DNA of 64,000 bases, from positions 248,001 to 312,000 of the forward strand of contig NZ_BJKK01000003.1 in the NCBI RefSeq assembly GCF_006538325.1. The letters run 5' to 3'. Each line of letters opens with the position of its first letter. Positions within the stretch are counted from its first letter, which is position 1. The notes under the pieces are model-generated. The model ran no database searches. It was not told where the DNA came from and saw nothing but the letters and a program-made list of their open reading frames with translations. The position numbers were made by a program, and so were the translations under genes. Positions 1 through 10,018 of the stretch are shown one piece after another. Source of the DNA: Alteromonas sp. KUL42. Lineage in GTDB: Bacteria; Pseudomonadota; Gammaproteobacteria; Enterobacterales; Alteromonadaceae.

Positions 1-1333
1 TGTGACGGTGACCTTTGTGAAAAATATCCCTAGAGCCCATCAGTCTGGTGGCAAAATCTGCGGTTACGCCTGCATCTCCACGCCAAAAAGCGCGCACGGT
101 ATCGCGGTATTTATCATTTACCTCTAACCAAGGTGAAGGAAAGTTACCCACTTGGTATCCACCTGGGCCAATATCCCAAGGCTCTGCCAATAATACTTTG
201 TCTTTTAATACTGGGTCGCTGCTTATTGCTCTTAGTAGCCCAGATTTTTTGTTGTATTGCTGTGGCTCGCGGCCTAAACAAACCGCCAAATCGAAGCGAA
301 AACCATCAATACCAATTACACTTACCCAATAACGCATTGCATCTAAAATAAGCCCCATCATGTATGACTGTGATGTGTTGACCGTATTGCCACACCCTGA
401 GTGGTTTGAGAACACCAACTCACCACTTTTAGACTGTTCAAATAAATAGGTTTGGTAAGGGCTGAAACCTTTAAATGACAATATAGGGCCACCGTGTCCC
501 GCTTCAGCGGTATGGTTGAACACCACATCAACAATTACTTCAATACCGGCTTGGTGATAAGCTTCAACCATCTGTTTTAGCTCGCTCAACGCATCTGACA
601 CACCGTAACGCGGCTCAGGAGCAAAAAAGTTCACAGGGTTATACCCCCAATAATTGGTCAAGCCTTTGTCGGTAATAAATGGTTCGGGCATAAAAGAGCA
701 TAGCGGCATAAACTGAATGGTGGTTATACCCAAAGACTTTACATGCTCAATTACACTGGGGTGCGCAGCACCTAAAAATTTGCCCTGATGTGCTTTGGGT
801 ACATCAGGGTGCAGCTTGGTGAGCCCTTTCACATGAGCTTCGTAAACAATGCGTTGGTGGTTCTGTATATCCAATACAGTAACAGTCGACTCAGCATGTT
901 TAGCGGATGACGGAGCGTACGCTTGCTCATCAATCACAATACACTTTGGCATCATGAATTGAGAGTCTCCTTCATATTGCCGTGCATCCCATTTTAGTGG
1001 GCGACTGAGCTTTTTGGCGTAAGGGTCAATTAACAACTTTTGCGTGGGATCGCTATGCAGTCGACTTTCACCCCGCTCAACCCGATAACCGTAATACTGA
1101 CCAGCTTGAATACCTACAAAGAACCCATGCCACACATCACCGGTTTTCTCAGGCAACGGGATTTCTGTAGTAGCTTCTTCGGTGTCCTTATTGAAAAAAC
1201 ACAAGATAACCGCTTTTGCATCGGGGGCGTAGACAGCAAAGTTGCACCCGTCATCGTGCAAGCTTGCACCTAATGGAAGCGCTTTACCTGCACGATGTTC
1301 AACGTCTGTCTGATTATCGCTATATTCAATCAC
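1..1333 (-). CDS. glgX: Glycogen debranching enzyme GlgX, N-terminal part (gene runs off the left edge)
   Basis: GH13-family isoamylase-type enzyme that hydrolyses alpha-1,6 branches of phosphorylase-trimmed glycogen in the cytoplasm. Reading the minus strand from 1333 gives about 444 residues of an uninterrupted frame still open at base 1. It begins with GKALPLGASL and then NFAVYAP (the CBM48 N-terminal domain). It goes on to VDVVFNHTAE, GIDGFRFDLA (nucleophile Asp), a LLAEPWDIG acid/base region and a GNFPSPWLEVNDKYRDTVR stretch typical of GlgX. The start is GTG at 1333: an in-frame TAA lies four codons upstream (1343-1345), no earlier start is available, and the conserved N-terminus follows at once. 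It lies 64 bp after glgB on the same strand, so co-transcription is likely. Confidence 0.93.
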   Translation of the reverse strand, partial: MIEYSDNQTDVEHRAGKALPLGASLHDDGCNFAVYAPDAKAVILCFFNKDTEEATTEIPLPEKTGDVWHGFFVGIQAGQYYGYRVERGESRLHSDPTQKLLIDPYAKKLSRPLKWDARQYEGDSQFMMPKCIVIDEQAYAPSSAKHAESTVTVLDIQNHQRIVYEAHVKGLTKLHPDVPKAHQGKFLGAAHPSVIEHVKSLGITTIQFMPLCSFMPEPFITDKGLTNYWGYNPVNFFAPEPRYGVSDALSELKQMVEAYHQAGIEVIVDVVFNHTAEAGHGGPILSFKGFSPYQTYLFEQSKSGELVFSNHSGCGNTVNTSQSYMMGLILDAMRYWVSVIGIDGFRFDLAVCLGREPQQYNKKSGLLRAISSDPVLKDKVLLAEPWDIGPGGYQVGNFPSPWLEVNDKYRDTVRAFWRGDAGVTADFATRLMGSRDIFHKGHRH

Positions 1334-1397
1334 TTGTCTTTCTTACCTATCCGTTGTCGAAATCAACTACATCTAATTTACGCTCATCGACTTCACG

Positions 1398-3587
1398 TTA
1401 CGCATCACATGTTACATAAAATACTGTGGATAGCGGAGGCAAATTTATCACTATGGAGTGCTTTCTGTCATTCCATGCAACAGGGCTACTTTTAACTTTG
1501 CTAAGTGTGCTGTATCCACTTCCCCAAAACGCCGCATCATCAGTATTCAATGCCAGAGTTAATTCACATGCATCATCCACACCGATCCTGAAGTTATCGC
1601 GAGGAATAGGCGTAAAATTAGAAATGACATACACCTTTTGCTTAGTCGTTTTTGCATTTCTAACAAACGACACCACACTTTGCTCTGCGTTATTGTGATC
1701 AATCCAAGTAAAACCTTGTGGTTGGTGATCTTGTTCATGTAATGCTGAAGTAGTGCGATACAAATGGTTTAGCGCTTTATAGAGCGCCTGAATGCCAGCG
1801 TGCTTCTCGAAGTTGAGCAGGTCCCAATCAAGGCCGCTGTCGTGGTTCCATTCGCGCGATTGGCCTAATTCATTGCCCATAAAATTAAGCTTTTTGCCTG
1901 GGTGGCCATACATAAAACCAGCGTAACAACGCAAATTCGCGGCCTGCTGCCATTCATCACCAGGCATTTTGTGAAGCATACTGCCTTTGCCGTGAACCAC
2001 CTCATCGTGGGATATAGGTAACACAAAGTTCTCATCAAATGCGTATACCATGCTGAAAGTTATGTCGCCATGATGGTAGTTGCGATAGGCAGGATCCCTA
2101 GCAATGTAGTGCAAGGAGTCGTGCATCCAACCCATATTCCATTTAAAACCAAACCCAAGACCACCGTCAAAAACAGGGCGTGAGACTTTTGGGAAAGAAG
2201 TAGACTCTTCTGCAATGGTCATGGCATCCGGAAAGTGCTTGTACACCTCTTCGTTCATCCATCTAAGTAAACTAATAGCCTCGTAGTTTTCGTTACCGCC
2301 ATCTACATTGGGGATCCATTCACCGTCATTACGTGAATAATCCAAATACAACATTGAAGCCACAGCATCAACGCGTAGCCCATCTACATGGAATTTATCA
2401 AGCCAAAACAGCGCATTGGCTACAAGGAATTGGCGCACAGTGTCTTTGCCAAAGTCATAAATGCAGGAATTCCAGTCAGGGTGCCACCCTTTTCGAGGAT
2501 CTTCATATTCATACACACATGAGCCGTCAAAACGCGCAAGCCCATGCCCATCCTCTGGAAAGTGAGCAGGAACCCAATCGATGATCACACCAATGCCGGC
2601 TTGGTGACACTTATCAACAAAGTATTTAAAATCATCAGGGTTACCAAATCGGCTGGTAGGCGCAAACATCCCCACAGGCTGATATCCCCATGAACCGTCA
2701 AATGGAAACTCTGATACTGGTAATAATTCTAAATGGGTGTACCCCATGTCACTCACATAACCAATAAGATCATCAGCAAGTTCGCGATACGATAAATAAC
2801 GTACGTCACTGTTTGCATCAGGGCGCTTCCACGACCCAAGATGTACTTCATAAATACTCATTGGGCGGCTGTATTTGTCGGCGTCGCGTGACGCCATCCA
2901 AGCACTGTCATTCCACTCATATGAACTGTGGTTATAAATCTTAGAGGCGTGTGAAGGGTATTGTTCAGCACTAAAGCCTAGCGGATCGGCTTTGTGAGGT
3001 AAGTCGTGCCCGTGAGCATCTTTCACTTGATATTTATAACGCTCGCCTTCAGCTACCCCAGGGACAAACAATACCCAATATCCCATAGAGGTTTTTTGCA
3101 TTGGGTGAACACGACCATCCCATTGATTAAAATCACCAATTACAGAGACTGCGCTTGCGTTAGGTGCAAACACACAAAAACGTACACCATCAATACCCAG
3201 GCCATGTTGCGTCTCTATTCGGTGTAACTGAGCGCCAGCTTGCTTATATAAATTTTCTGGCGCAGTATCAATAAAGTGTACCGCATGATACGCCGCGTCT
3301 TTAAACTGATAGGGGTCGATGTAATCGAATTGATGCGCGCCGTCAGAGGCTATCACTTGATATATTTCATCGCGGCATTCTTCTGCCACAACAATTTCAA
3401 AAAGCCCACCGTTTGACACGGAGTTAAGAGAGATATCTGCAAGTGCAGGGTTTTGCCATTTTACAGTGACTGATGTCGCACCTGGTCGCCAAACGCGCAC
3501 CAATAAAGCCTGATTATCGTCAACCATACCTAACTGCGTAAATGGCTGTGAACATGTTGCGTGTTCTAACTGCTGCACTAATTGCAT
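1398..3587 (-). CDS. glgB: 1,4-alpha-glucan branching enzyme
   Basis: Transfers alpha-1,4-glucan segments to 6-OH positions to make glycogen branches. The 729-residue length is normal for a two-domain (N1 + CBM48) GlgB. The CBM48 region includes VRFCVFAPNASAVSVIGDFN. The GH13 catalytic residues are visible as Asp407 (GLRVDAV), Glu460 (IAEES) and Asp528 (SHDEVVHGKGS). The FMGNELGQSREWNHD stretch and a C-terminal all-beta domain are also present. The start at 3587 has AGGAG six bases upstream. It sits between malQ and glgX on the same strand. A stem-loop with a T-run lies just before its ribosome site, so read-through from malQ may be partial. Confidence 0.97.
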   Translation of the reverse strand: MQLVQQLEHATCSQPFTQLGMVDDNQALLVRVWRPGATSVTVKWQNPALADISLNSVSNGGLFEIVVAEECRDEIYQVIASDGAHQFDYIDPYQFKDAAYHAVHFIDTAPENLYKQAGAQLHRIETQHGLGIDGVRFCVFAPNASAVSVIGDFNQWDGRVHPMQKTSMGYWVLFVPGVAEGERYKYQVKDAHGHDLPHKADPLGFSAEQYPSHASKIYNHSSYEWNDSAWMASRDADKYSRPMSIYEVHLGSWKRPDANSDVRYLSYRELADDLIGYVSDMGYTHLELLPVSEFPFDGSWGYQPVGMFAPTSRFGNPDDFKYFVDKCHQAGIGVIIDWVPAHFPEDGHGLARFDGSCVYEYEDPRKGWHPDWNSCIYDFGKDTVRQFLVANALFWLDKFHVDGLRVDAVASMLYLDYSRNDGEWIPNVDGGNENYEAISLLRWMNEEVYKHFPDAMTIAEESTSFPKVSRPVFDGGLGFGFKWNMGWMHDSLHYIARDPAYRNYHHGDITFSMVYAFDENFVLPISHDEVVHGKGSMLHKMPGDEWQQAANLRCYAGFMYGHPGKKLNFMGNELGQSREWNHDSGLDWDLLNFEKHAGIQALYKALNHLYRTTSALHEQDHQPQGFTWIDHNNAEQSVVSFVRNAKTTKQKVYVISNFTPIPRDNFRIGVDDACELTLALNTDDAAFWGSGYSTLSKVKSSPVAWNDRKHSIVINLPPLSTVFYVTCDA

Positions 3588-3603
3588 TCGCTACTCCTAT
3601 TAA

Positions 3604-3625
3604 AAACCCGCATAGACGCGGGTTT
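3604..3625 (-). terminator. Stem-loop between malQ and glgB
   Basis: An 8-bp perfect stem (AAACCCGC / GCGGGTTT) with a 6-nt loop. On the minus strand it is followed by five T. It ends only a few bases before the glgB Shine-Dalgarno. It has the form of a rho-independent terminator or attenuator for transcripts coming from malQ. Confidence 0.65.
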
Positions 3626-3709
3626 AATTTAGTAAAGCCTCACCTTTGACACTTTATCTTACTCGATTAAGAAGCGTTAAGTCACTCCTTTATTTTTCTA
3701 AGAGAAATC

Positions 3710-5908
3710 TTAGCTATTGCTCGCATTTTTTCTAGCTTGGGTAAGCTTAGACGCCAATTCATTGATGTCCTGTCTTTCAAACATTGACTCAATATTTTGC
3801 GTTAACTTTCTGCGCCAATTCGGATATTCATCGAAGGTACCAGGGATATTTACTGGCTTGTCCATTTCCAACCAATCTTCTAATTGGAGACTCAATAGCG
3901 CACTTGAACCACCTGCCATATGCACTTGCATACCGCAGTTCAAATCCCGATTCATTCCCGTGTGATTTACATCTCGACCAACGTGTTCACCAATAGAGCC
4001 GTGGCCGTGTAATGTATCTAATATCGCTTGTTTATTTTCATGACGGTCTGCATAAAGCGTTTGCAGAATTTCTTCTGTTGGATACAAACCAATATCTTTA
4101 CCCAGTTCTAAGTCAAGGCAGTGCCAATAACCAATTAGCGTTGGCATGTCATGCGTGGTCAACGTTGACATTGACTGCACAGGGTAATGACTTGGCGAGA
4201 AGAAACCACCGTCTTCGGCCTGTTCAAAAAAGAAAACGCGATACGAATAAACGCCATTATCTGCCAGCTTACTACGAATTTCTTCAGGTACTGTTCCGAG
4301 GTCTTCGCCAATAACAAGGCTCTGATTTCGATGGCTTTCTAGTGCCAATATGCCAAGTAAATCATCAACAGGATAGTAAATATAACCACCATCTTTGGCA
4401 TTGTCGCCCTTCACAACCCACCACAAGCGCAATAATGCCATTACGTGGTCGATACGCAGCGAGCCAGATGACGCCATATTGGATGCAAACAAATCGATGA
4501 TTGGCTGATATCCCTGCTTATATAATTTGCGAGGATCCATTGGTGGCAATCCCCAATTCTGTCCAAGTGGCCCTAAAATATCAGGTGGAGCGCCAACACT
4601 GGCGTCCGTACAGTACAAGTCTTTGTTACCCCAAATTTCTGCACTGCCCTCACTCACACCTACTGCCAGGTCGCGATACAAACCTATCGTCATACCTGCT
4701 TCGGTCGCTTTGTTACTCGCCGTTTCTAATTGCTCTGCAGCAATCCATTGTAGGAATAAATAGAATTTAACTTCTTGGCTATTTGCCTTTTTAAACTTAG
4801 CAACAGCAGGGTTGTGATAATCTTTGAACTCTTTTGGAAATACAGGCCATCCCCAGCTGTCTTTACCTTGGGCTTTAAGGTGTGATTGCAGCGCATCATA
4901 CACCGCGAGCATATCAAGGCTTTCACCACCCGCTTCGACAAACGCTTTAAATGCTTTATTCTGTTTAGTATTTTTACGTAGATACTTGGCATCATAGACT
5001 TCAAAAACGGCTTTTAATGCGGCCAATTTAATGTGTGCGACCGCTTCATAATCTACGTGTTCAACCTGTCTTGCATGCTCAAGGGTATTGATAAACTCAT
5101 CACTGCCAACAACCGCTTTCACCGAATCATCTTCATAGCCTTCAACTGCCGTTACATCGATATACAAATAGTTTAACCAACGGCGCGAGCTTGGGCCGTA
5201 AGGCGAACAAGCATTTGGGTTGGCAGGATAAAGCGCATGAATTGGATTTAAGCCGATAAAGTCAGCGCCAACACTGGCCGATTTTTCAATTAACAACGCC
5301 AAATCAGAGAAATCGCCAATACCCCAGTTCTTTTCACTGCGCAGGCAATAAAGCTGAACACTAAGACCCCATATTTTTTTACCCGCTTTAATCGGATCTG
5401 GTGTGTAGCAAGCTTGAGGAGCAACGATAATACGAGATACGCCAAGTTGGTCATCATCCGCAGTTAACACAACATTGTGATATCCCAACGGCAATGTAAA
5501 TGGTAAAGACACAATATATTCGTGAAACTCAACTTCATCAATGTGCGCCATGGTTGTCATCTCTTGATCAACAGGCGTGAAGGTATGCGTGAGTGTTTCA
5601 CCACTTTCACAGGTTACCGTTAACACATGGTCATCATTGACTAACTCAATAGGTAAACGCACGGCGAGATTAATTGACTCAGCGCTTCTAACAACTTGTA
5701 CAGGGTTTAACGGTGACAACCACACAGACTGAATATCTTGTGCAATTTGCGATTGAATTATTTCATCGTTGCTGGTGTCATAGCCGAGGACGTTAAGTAG
5801 TTTAGCTTTACTTGATTCTGCGATGGTTGCTGGTTTACCCCACGCGTCAACATAACGGGTTTCAATTCCTCGCATTTCAACCAGTTGTTGCAGAAGTTGT
5901 TGTGTCAT
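3710..5908 (-). CDS. malQ: 4-alpha-glucanotransferase (amylomaltase)
   Basis: GH77 disproportionating enzyme that transfers maltodextrin segments between chains and releases glucose. At 732 residues it is of the long proteobacterial MalQ type with an N-terminal beta-sandwich extension (residues about 1-160). The GH77 core has KIWGLSVQLYCLRS and GIGDFSDL. The catalytic residues are Asp487 (LRIDHVMALLR), Glu535 (VIGEDLGTVP) and Asp587 (TTHDMPTLIGYW). The ATG at 5908 has AGGA about ten bases upstream. It heads the malQ-glgB-glgX string. Glucose released here would enter the glk/zwf genes nearby. It is divergent from gap, with a shared 235-bp promoter region. Confidence 0.96.
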   Translation of the reverse strand: MTQQLLQQLVEMRGIETRYVDAWGKPATIAESSKAKLLNVLGYDTSNDEIIQSQIAQDIQSVWLSPLNPVQVVRSAESINLAVRLPIELVNDDHVLTVTCESGETLTHTFTPVDQEMTTMAHIDEVEFHEYIVSLPFTLPLGYHNVVLTADDDQLGVSRIIVAPQACYTPDPIKAGKKIWGLSVQLYCLRSEKNWGIGDFSDLALLIEKSASVGADFIGLNPIHALYPANPNACSPYGPSSRRWLNYLYIDVTAVEGYEDDSVKAVVGSDEFINTLEHARQVEHVDYEAVAHIKLAALKAVFEVYDAKYLRKNTKQNKAFKAFVEAGGESLDMLAVYDALQSHLKAQGKDSWGWPVFPKEFKDYHNPAVAKFKKANSQEVKFYLFLQWIAAEQLETASNKATEAGMTIGLYRDLAVGVSEGSAEIWGNKDLYCTDASVGAPPDILGPLGQNWGLPPMDPRKLYKQGYQPIIDLFASNMASSGSLRIDHVMALLRLWWVVKGDNAKDGGYIYYPVDDLLGILALESHRNQSLVIGEDLGTVPEEIRSKLADNGVYSYRVFFFEQAEDGGFFSPSHYPVQSMSTLTTHDMPTLIGYWHCLDLELGKDIGLYPTEEILQTLYADRHENKQAILDTLHGHGSIGEHVGRDVNHTGMNRDLNCGMQVHMAGGSSALLSLQLEDWLEMDKPVNIPGTFDEYPNWRRKLTQNIESMFERQDINELASKLTQARKNASNS

Positions 5909-6102
5909 GATGTGTCATTCCTGTTAATTGGTGAAAAGCGCTTTGTTGTCATCGCACCGCGCAGTCACAAACATTTTTTTAACATTATTCTAGAAACACG
6001 CGCTTTGCGATATCTGAATACGATTGCAATAGCAGTTATTCGTAATTTTGCAACAAATTTGCTTTTTATTTTGCTAATTATGACATTTTGATCCATACTT
6101 TA

Positions 6103-6117
6103 CGTAATTTATTTTCA
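6103..6117 (+). promoter_or_regulatory. Candidate HexR operator upstream of gap (degenerate)
   Basis: CGTAATTTATTTTCA lies 27 bp before the gap start. It matches the HexR-type palindrome TGTAATTTAATTACA at 12 of 15 positions. HexR is known to regulate gapA in several gammaproteobacteria. The match is weaker than the sites before zwf and pyk, so this is a candidate only. Confidence 0.4.
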
Positions 6118-6131
6118 TTTTATTTAAATAA

Positions 6132-7139
<1,008 letters not shown>

Positions 7140-7191
7140 TTAATTTTATTTACGAAATAGGTTAACTATTTCCGTAACAATTGAGTTAATC

Positions 7192-7226
7192 TAAAAAGGT
7201 GTAAACGTGCTGTTTGCACCTTTTTT
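7192..7226 (+). terminator. Terminator after gap
   Basis: AAAAGGTG and TAAAC pair across a short loop with GTTT and CACCTTTT, followed by a T-run. It lies about 50 bp after the gap stop codon. A weaker hairpin (arms ACGAAATAG / CTATTTCCGT, one mismatch) lies upstream at about 7151-7174. Confidence 0.75.
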
Positions 7227-7374
7227 GTTTTACTAATCCAAATTTTAGTCAACGTTAGAGCGAGAGCAACTCTTCTTTAACGGTATACCTTTTGACGTGG
7301 TTTATATTAACGTTCAATTTGAAGTAACTTATTGTACTTGAGAGCTATGTCGGCAATTAAAACATGGAGCACTT

Positions 7375-8226
7375 ATGCCCTCGGTGAATTCTGTTACTGT
7401 TAGCGAAAATAACGGACTTACTTTCTTAGAAATCAACAACAAGAGTGCATCAGCTCGAGTGAGTTTATTTGGTGGTCATGTTTTGTCCTATATACCCAAA
7501 GCTGACAACCAGGAAAGATTATGGGTAAGCCCACACGCTTATTTAAACGGCGAGCGCCCTATTCGCGGTGGAATTCCAGTTTGCTGGCCGTGGTTCAGCG
7601 AAAGTCACGGGCATGAAAAAGGCGCATTACCTGCACACGGTTTTTTGCGTACACAGGTATGGAAACTTATTCACTCGCAAGAAACTGACGAAGGTACCAC
7701 CGTTGAATTAGCGCCAAACTTTACCCGTGCAGAGGGCTTTGAGTATGACTGTAATGTTCGGCTTGTTATTTATGTTGGACTCACACTGGAAGTGTCATTA
7801 ATTACAGAAAATACTGGGGTTGTGCCTTTTACCTACAATTGTGCGTTACATACGTACTTTCATGTAAACCACATCAATACCACTCTATTAAAGGGCATAG
7901 AAGGTGATTACGAAGACAAAGTAGATAGCATGTCTATCAAATCAACCCCTTCCCCATATAACATCAGCGGTGAAACTGATCGCATTCACTTAAAAGCCAT
8001 TGAAAGTGTAATTATTGAAGTTGACGGAGTAGATACAACTGAAGTTAATTCACGGGGAAATGACTCTCTTGTTGTTTGGAACCCATGGCAAGGTGCAGCT
8101 TCAATCTCTGACATGGATGCCTTTGGCTACAAACACATGATATGTGTAGAGTCGACAATCACCCAAGGTAAAAGCCTAAAGCCCGGTGAGCAACATGCGT
8201 TAACACAGACCGTGGTCCCGATTTAG
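7375..8226 (+). CDS. D-hexose-6-phosphate mutarotase (YeaD-type aldose epimerase)
   Basis: Aldose-1-epimerase-fold enzyme, 283 residues, of the YeaD family. The family interconverts alpha and beta anomers of hexose-6-phosphates and so supplies the beta anomer used by glucose-6-phosphate dehydrogenase. The family signature RPIRGGIPVCWPWFS is near residue 62. A histidine (LPAHGFLR) and the CALHTYFHV segment follow. The C-terminal VVWNPW and HMICVES segments match the family. It lies between gap and the Entner-Doudoroff operon, which fits a role at the glucose-6-phosphate level. It is followed by a minisatellite-like repeat and a bidirectional terminator shared with eda. Confidence 0.9.
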   Translation: MPSVNSVTVSENNGLTFLEINNKSASARVSLFGGHVLSYIPKADNQERLWVSPHAYLNGERPIRGGIPVCWPWFSESHGHEKGALPAHGFLRTQVWKLIHSQETDEGTTVELAPNFTRAEGFEYDCNVRLVIYVGLTLEVSLITENTGVVPFTYNCALHTYFHVNHINTTLLKGIEGDYEDKVDSMSIKSTPSPYNISGETDRIHLKAIESVIIEVDGVDTTEVNSRGNDSLVVWNPWQGAASISDMDAFGYKHMICVESTITQGKSLKPGEQHALTQTVVPI

Positions 8227-8228
8227 AT

Positions 8229-8326
8229 GGTCCTATGTATAAGGTCTTGTGTATAAGGTCATGTTTAAAGGACCGAATGTAGAAGGCCCTATATAGAAGC
8301 TTCTATATAAGAGGCTTACATAGAAA
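8229..8326 (+). repeat. Degenerate 14-bp tandem repeat, seven units
   Basis: Seven head-to-tail units of 13-15 bp, mostly 14, start at 8229, 8243, 8257, 8270, 8285, 8299 and 8313. The consensus is close to GGTCCTATGTATAA. Units drift progressively along the array. The array starts three bases after the mutarotase stop codon, encodes no convincing protein and ends before the shared terminator. Confidence 0.75.
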
Positions 8327-8362
8327 CCAATTCACGGGCCAAACATACGAAATATGAACATA

Positions 8363-8389
8363 AAAAAACCTGCATAAAGCAGGTTTTTT
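8363..8389. terminator. Bidirectional terminator between the mutarotase gene and eda
   Basis: A perfect inverted repeat, AAAAAACCTGC - ATAAA - GCAGGTTTTTT, with T-runs in both directions. It lies between two convergent genes and serves both. Confidence 0.9.
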
Positions 8390-8416
8390 CACTTTAAGCT
8401 AGTAACTAAAGCGTAC

Positions 8417-9061
8417 TTATTGATTTGCACCAGCAACGGCTTCTTTAGCCAATTGTGTAATACGTGCCCAATCACCCGCTTCAATAGCATCATCTGGTGC
8501 CAACCAAGAACCACCAACACACTTCACGTTATTTAGTGCAAGATAGTCATTGTAATTGTTAGGACCAATGCCACCCGTTGGGCAGAATGTTACATCAGGG
8601 AATGGGCCACTAATTGACTTAATTGCTTTAACACCACCTGACGCTTCCGCTGGGAAGAATTTCATATGGGTGTAACCTGCATCTTTCCCTTTCATAAGGT
8701 CAGAGGTTGACGAAATACCGGGAATAAGTGGAATTTCAGCGTCCATACCTGCTTTAAGCAAATCTGCTGTCATACCAGGGCTGATAGCAAATTTTGCGCC
8801 TGCTTCTACAACCGCCTTTAGTTGTTGTGCGTTTGTTACCGTACCTGCGCCAATAAGCGAATCAGGCACTTCCTCGGCAATGCGTTTAATAACGTCAATT
8901 GCTGCTGGAGTACGCAGAGTCACTTCTAATACTTTAATTCCACCTTCCATGAGCGCTTTAGCCAGAGGCACAGCCTTTTCCACATCATTGATCACCAATA
9001 CTGGGACCACTGGACCGGCCGCAAAAATTTCCTCTGGTGAGTATTTCCATTTCGTTGTCAT
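8417..9061 (-). CDS. eda: KDPG/KHG aldolase (Entner-Doudoroff operon copy)
   Basis: Cleaves 2-keto-3-deoxy-6-phosphogluconate into pyruvate and glyceraldehyde-3-phosphate. It is 214 residues with all class I KDPG aldolase landmarks: Glu46 in EVTLRT, the GAGTVT turn, the ISPGMT loop, Schiff-base Lys134 in HMKFFPAE and the phosphate-binding FCPTGGI. It is the last gene of the zwf-pgl-edd-glk-eda operon, with only three bases between the glk stop and this ATG. It ends at the bidirectional terminator. A second, more divergent aldolase lies in the uronate cluster at 31664-32302. Confidence 0.97.
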   Translation of the reverse strand: MTTKWKYSPEEIFAAGPVVPVLVINDVEKAVPLAKALMEGGIKVLEVTLRTPAAIDVIKRIAEEVPDSLIGAGTVTNAQQLKAVVEAGAKFAISPGMTADLLKAGMDAEIPLIPGISSTSDLMKGKDAGYTHMKFFPAEASGGVKAIKSISGPFPDVTFCPTGGIGPNNYNDYLALNNVKCVGGSWLAPDDAIEAGDWARITQLAKEAVAGANQ

Positions 9062-9064
9062 AAT

Positions 9065-10018
9065 TTAGCTCGCTGTATTTTGATTTAGATAAGCAGCTGC
9101 CCCAAGAAGGCCATGGTCAGGTTCTGCTATCAAATAGGTGGGAATGTCTTTTACGTAGTGCTTCATTTGGCCTTTAGCTTCAAAACGGGCTCTGAAGTCA
9201 CTATTTTGGATAAAATCAGGGAAACGATTAGCGATACCACCGCCAATGAAAATGCCGCCAGTTGTAGCCATGTTCAGGGCCAAGTTTCCGGCAAAACTAC
9301 CCATAATACGGCAAAACTGGGTCAATGTAGCCTCGGCGATTTTGCACGTGCCCGCGATGGCTGCTTCGGTAATCTGAGCAGGATCAGCAAATGTAACTGG
9401 CTCTCCTGCGTTATTTGCCAGCGCAGTATAAATATTGTGTATACCACGACCTGACATCACTTCTTCAGCTGATGCGCGTCCAAAAGTTGCCTGAAGATGA
9501 CGCCATACAATCACATCGGTTTCATCTACAGGGGCAAAGTCCACGTGACCGCCTTCACCATCAAGGGTTTGCCAACCAGAAGATGTCATGGTGATATGCT
9601 CGACACCAAGACCGGTACCAGGTCCAAATACCGCAATGTTTCCATTGGTTTTAGCGGCTCCCTCACCTATCTGAACTACTTGCTCTTCACCTAATACAGG
9701 TAGTGAATGTGCAACTGCGGTGAAATCATTAATCACGTACAAGGCATCAAGCTTTAATTGCGAACGCAACGCATTTTGTGAAAACGCCCAACTGTGGTTA
9801 GTCATTTCCACTTGGTCGCCTAGTACCGGACAGGCAATGGCTATACAGCCTTCTTTGAACGCATATTGCGGTAAATCAGCAAAATATTGAGCAATAGCAA
9901 GGTCAATACTGGCGAAGTCATTACACATATATTTGATAATATCAACGACACCCGTTTCGGTTACCCGTGCTAAACGGATATTAGTGCCCCCAACATCAGC
10001 GACAAACTTATGACTCAT
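9065..10018 (-). CDS. glk: Glucokinase
   Basis: Phosphorylates cytoplasmic glucose with ATP. It has 317 residues from the chosen start and belongs to the bacterial Glk family. The N-terminal phosphate motif is VADVGGTNIRLAR, followed by VINDFTAVAHSLP, the GPGTGLGVEH loop, GEGGHVDFAP and GGIFIGGGIANR. I chose ATG 10018, not the in-frame ATG 33 bp upstream at 10051. It overlaps the edd stop as TAATG, AGGAG lies nine bases before it, and the protein then starts [11 protein letters not shown] as in relatives. Overlap with edd suggests translational coupling. It joins glucose (for example from MalQ or GlgX products) to the ED pathway. Confidence 0.95.
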   Translation of the reverse strand: MSHKFVADVGGTNIRLARVTETGVVDIIKYMCNDFASIDLAIAQYFADLPQYAFKEGCIAIACPVLGDQVEMTNHSWAFSQNALRSQLKLDALYVINDFTAVAHSLPVLGEEQVVQIGEGAAKTNGNIAVFGPGTGLGVEHITMTSSGWQTLDGEGGHVDFAPVDETDVIVWRHLQATFGRASAEEVMSGRGIHNIYTALANNAGEPVTFADPAQITEAAIAGTCKIAEATLTQFCRIMGSFAGNLALNMATTGGIFIGGGIANRFPDFIQNSDFRARFEAKGQMKHYVKDIPTYLIAEPDHGLLGAAAYLNQNTAS

